DNA from: Campylorhamphus procurvoides
Taxonomy: Eukaryota; Chordata; Aves; Passeriformes; Dendrocolaptidae
DNA: 64,000 nt
Assembly (NCBI GenBank): GCA_013396655.1
Contig: WBMV01000457.1
Span: forward strand, 674,271-738,270
Direction: 5' to 3'
Of the stretch, positions 61,101-64,000 are shown piece after piece. Made by a program: the position numbers and the translations under genes. Within the stretch, counting starts at the first letter, position 1; the number at the start of each line of letters is the position of its first letter. The notes under the pieces are model-generated. The model saw only the letters and a program-made list of their open reading frames with translations. It had not been told where the DNA came from and did not search any database.

Positions 61101-61978
61101 AATACCTGCAGTTTTACCTATTTTTCTGGGCATTGTTAATGGCCACAGGTTCCTAAACGTAGGCCAGGGGCCTGTGTATAGCACAAGGAAAATTGCATTC
61201 ACTAGAAAGGGAAGTGAAGCCTCAGTCTGGCAAACCTCCTGCCATTCTGCAGGCATGAGAGAGAAGATGCCTTCTCCTCCTCTAACTTTAGAGGTAATCC
61301 ATTGACTAAGTAACCCAGCAAGTAGTCCAGCTACCATGTCACCGTCTGGGATGGTGAATGATCTTCACTACACAAGTCACTCACAGGCTGGAATTCTGCT
61401 TGTGCTTTTGTAGTGGAGAGTGTCATCCTACAGTTTTGAGGGTCATTTAGCCCAGCTGGGTAGAAGTGCTGCCTCCTTCTGTTCTGAGCCTTGATGTAGC
61501 TCAGCTCCAGATATTTCAGTTTTATTTAGAGGCAAACAGGAGGAGTCTTATCAGAGGTTACTTAGCTCTGAGCTATCATCTGCACCTCCTGCCTTAGTGC
61601 CTGTAAAACAGTCCAACAAAAGTGCTGTAGACTGGGGTGAAAAAAGAGCATTATTCAAGGCTCTAGTTCTGATTCTGGCCACCTTGGCATAGGGAAGCCC
61701 TCTCTTCTCCTTGTTTACACAAAGTCTTATTTTACATGCATGGTGACAACTGTGAAAGTATTGTTCAGGAATTCTGGAGAGAAAGCTCCAAGCAAAGAAT
61801 CATTTTAGGACTGTCCTGTCTGTGCCCCAAGGGTGTACACAGAGCCCACTTACAACTCTGTAGCTCTGGACAAACTGTAGGAACATGCTCTGTGGCCACT
61901 CTTCCCTCTCCTCACCTGCAGCAGCACCTGAGGACTCTCACCTCAGGTATTTCCAAAGGGTAATTCTCACTTGGAAAT
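55181..61978. other. Unannotated intron-like DNA
   Basis: The longest stretch without a recognised repeat (6.8 kb). Frames of 60-121 codons occur on both strands (for example minus 56397-56729, plus 57128-57490, plus 58149-58514, minus 60996-61337), all within chance expectation and without domains. Old diverged repeats may be hidden here. Confidence 0.4.
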
Positions 61979-62056
61979 CACAGAATCACATAATGGGTGA
62001 GGCTTGAAGGGACCACAGTGGGTCATCTGGTCCAGCGTCCCTCAAGCAGGGTTATT
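61979..62056 (-). mobile_element. CR1 LINE 3' tail fragment
   Basis: The plus strand reads CACAGAATCACATAATGGGT, GAGGCTTGAAGGGACCACAG, TGGGTCATCTGGTCCAGCGT, CCCTCAAGCAGGGTTATTCT. It belongs to the same subfamily as the CpG-rich copy at 106-430 but keeps only about 80 bp. Confidence 0.9.
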
Positions 62057-63929
62057 CTAGAGAAATATTAACAGAATTAAAATGTTAAAAGAGTGGAAGG
62101 AAATGCAGGTCAGCCAGCACTATCTTTATCCACTGTCCAAAAGTGGTTGAATCTGACAACCCTTAAACATCAAGAAACATGGAAAACACAAGTACTGGGT
62201 AATAATATATTTTTAAAACATTCCAACACACACTCAATAAATGTCAGCTGCCAAACGAAGAGGCACAGTGCTGTGTATTTGTAGCCAGACTTGGAAGTAA
62301 AGAAAAATCTAATCATTGTTGCCCCACAGAGGGGAGTTTTATCGACGTACTCCTTTTGACTTACCACAAGGACTGAAAAATGGAAAGAGAACTGCAGCCT
62401 GCCCAGGACGCCCTCCAGACACAGTACAAATGAAACATATTCATTTGGCACATTCATTTCAACTGTTTAATATGTTTTTCTTTTTAACTGTCAGCAATAA
62501 AAAGTGCAGCTGGGCTCTGAGAACCAGAGATCACAAAAAACCTTGGAACAATAATGTAATGATAAATGAAGTAGAAATGAACAATAAATCACAGTGGATT
62601 AACAGCAGGAATAATGCCTGAGACTTACTGATTATCAAATTATGTGAAGTCATTTGCTGTGAAGCAATTACCTTCCATGGTATTTCCGATTCTTGCAGTA
62701 AGTGGCCAGCTCTATTGATTTAAGATACGTCTATAATGCCAGGAGCTAAAAAAAGTGTTTCCCTACCTTGGGAAGGTGAATTCTGTTAATACATTACTAG
62801 CAAATACTGCCACAGAATATGGGACAAGGGAACAAGAGCACTGGCAAATGCCAGGGCCAGATTTACTACAACTGTATTACTTGTACAGCAATGCTGAAGA
62901 ATATGCTAACCATGTTTATCACTGTTGTGGTACTGGTAGGCATGTGAACAAAAAGCATATCCAATTAATGTGGTAAGGCTGGAGTACTTCGCAATTTTTG
63001 AGGCTACATTAGCCAAAAAGGTAGTATGATTGGTGAAAGTCATTTTGTTTGGACAACTAATAGCAAGCTATGATAACAGGATAACTTCTTGATTAGCCCT
63101 TAATTACATGAAAAGGGACTTGCTACCATATAAAAAGTAACAGTATTCGCTCGGCAAGCTTTTTTAAATACAGGTGCCAGAGGGAGGCTGGAATAAAACC
63201 GGAAGCTTAGGATGCCTCCTTGAAGCTGTGAGGTAGGACCGGAGACAATTTGGCTGGAGTCCCTTCAAAATTAATAATGGTAGCTGAAGTCACCCAGCAC
63301 CCCTCCATCAGCAGCCAGGGTACTGTGGTGTCAAGCCAGCCTGGGATCCTGCTTAAGAAGAGTATTTCTAGTGAAAAAAGCATGCAAAACCCCTCAAGCT
63401 TCAAGCTTGAGGTCGCTCTACAGTCCCTGCTCCAGCACCCATTTCACGGGCTTCCAGTCTAAAGCTGGGGAGCTTTATATTGATGATACAGCAAGGCAAA
63501 TTGTGAAAGTACCTGAGAGCAAAGAGACAGATTGCAAAGCTTGGATGTTCATATCCTTTATGAAGCAGGTGGGCACTTAGTTTGCCCTTACACAGAAGTT
63601 ACATTTCTAAAGGGGTGTCACTGTGGTTGTACATAGACTCTCAAAGGCCCAGGTAGGACACAAACCAAAAGTGTGGGATTTTTCCTCTTGTTTTCATTCA
63701 AGAAAATAAAAAAAAACCCTATAAGAAAATGCACTGCACTTACATTTTAGTCACTGGACCACAAATCAGGAGTTGGAAAAGTCTGATAAAAACTCAAAAC
63801 CTAAACTGGCATGGCTTTTGAAGAAAAAATATTATTGTTCTCAACTGCTGCAGTACTTTAGATGCCTGAAAGTCACAAAGTCAAAGCCATTAAAATATTG
63901 TACAAACAAATGGAAGATAAAACTTACAT
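62057..63929. other. Unannotated intron-like DNA
   Basis: Unique AT-leaning sequence. It contains a perfect 21-bp palindrome at 63392-63412 and an open stretch with splice-like borders at 63461-63568, both treated as findings. No transposon was recognised. Confidence 0.4.
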
Positions 63930-64000
63930 GGGCAAGGTTGGTTAGAGCTTGCTGCTAATAACACCAAGGTTGTGGGTTTGATCCCCACATGGGCCATTCA
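63930..64000 (+). mobile_element. tRNA-Ile-derived SINE head (TguSINE1-like), cut by the window edge
   Basis: The sequence matches the body of vertebrate tRNA-Ile(AAU): GTTGGTTAGAGC (D-arm side), GCTAATAAC (anticodon loop, anticodon AAT), ACCAAGGTTGTGGG, the B-box GGGTTTGATCCCC and GGGCCA at the acceptor end. About seven bases of the acceptor/D-stem that carry the A box are missing, and the B box has T for the invariant C, so it is not a working tRNA gene. GGGCCA is followed directly by TTCA, which fits the junction to the CR1-derived tail of the passerine SINE TguSINE1. The tail itself lies beyond the window, so an isolated tRNA-Ile pseudogene remains possible. Confidence 0.7.

Noticed and set aside
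1..64000. CRISPR arrays, operons, bacterial promoters, rRNA genes
   Set aside because: None present; the repeats are avian interspersed elements and the organism is a vertebrate.

Overview
This is nuclear DNA from a bird. The main evidence is eleven copies of CR1, the LINE family that dominates avian genomes, plus an avian-type ERVL LTR and a second LTR-like block. The window ends in a tRNA-Ile-derived head joined to the bases expected of the passerine SINE TguSINE1, which points to a songbird, though only 71 bp of it are visible. Base composition is AT-leaning except for a CpG-rich left edge and two weaker CpG-enriched patches near 39.4-41.7 kb and 46.1-47.0 kb. There are no operons, ribosome binding sites, CRISPR arrays or other prokaryotic features.

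The window is nearly all non-coding. The only likely piece of host gene is the last 36 bases of a plus-strand exon at the left edge: an acidic reading frame ending in a CAG|GTATGG donor inside a CpG island. If correct, most or all of the window is the first intron of that gene. The orientation of the transposons agrees: nine of eleven CR1 copies, both LTRs and the gypsy fossil lie on the minus strand, as expected where sense insertions are selected against. Many open frames of 60-180 codons occur, but their number is what chance gives in 64 kb. A few with good splice sites are reported as candidates only.

Layout. 1-0.9 kb: exon end, CpG island, a CpG-rich CR1 and an ERVL LTR. 1.9-3.5 kb: two short old CR1 tails. 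4.6-6.1 kb: an 87-bp inverted repeat pair separated by 1.36 kb. 7.85-8.16 kb: a complete non-autonomous hAT element with 8-bp target duplications. 9.6-10.1 kb: CR1. 14.15-14.6 kb: a decayed Ty3/gypsy integrase. 15.9, 19.0 and 23.6 kb: CR1. 25.45-25.87 kb: LTR-like block. 35.6-36.4 kb: CR1 with an open reverse-transcriptase tail. 39.4-47 kb: CpG-enriched patches and candidate exons. 49.18-49.80 kb: a 0.6-kb almost pure pyrimidine tract. 50.3-51.1 kb: CR1 on the plus strand. 53.8-55.2 kb: the longest CR1 (1.35 kb), interrupted by one unknown base. 62 kb: CR1 tail. 63.93-64 kb: SINE head running off the edge.

The mobile elements relate to each other. The CR1 copies at 19.0 and 53.8 kb share the 3' end type used by the tRNA-Ile SINE tail, so the window holds both a passenger SINE and relatives of the LINE that moves it. 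The gypsy integrase is a much older layer.
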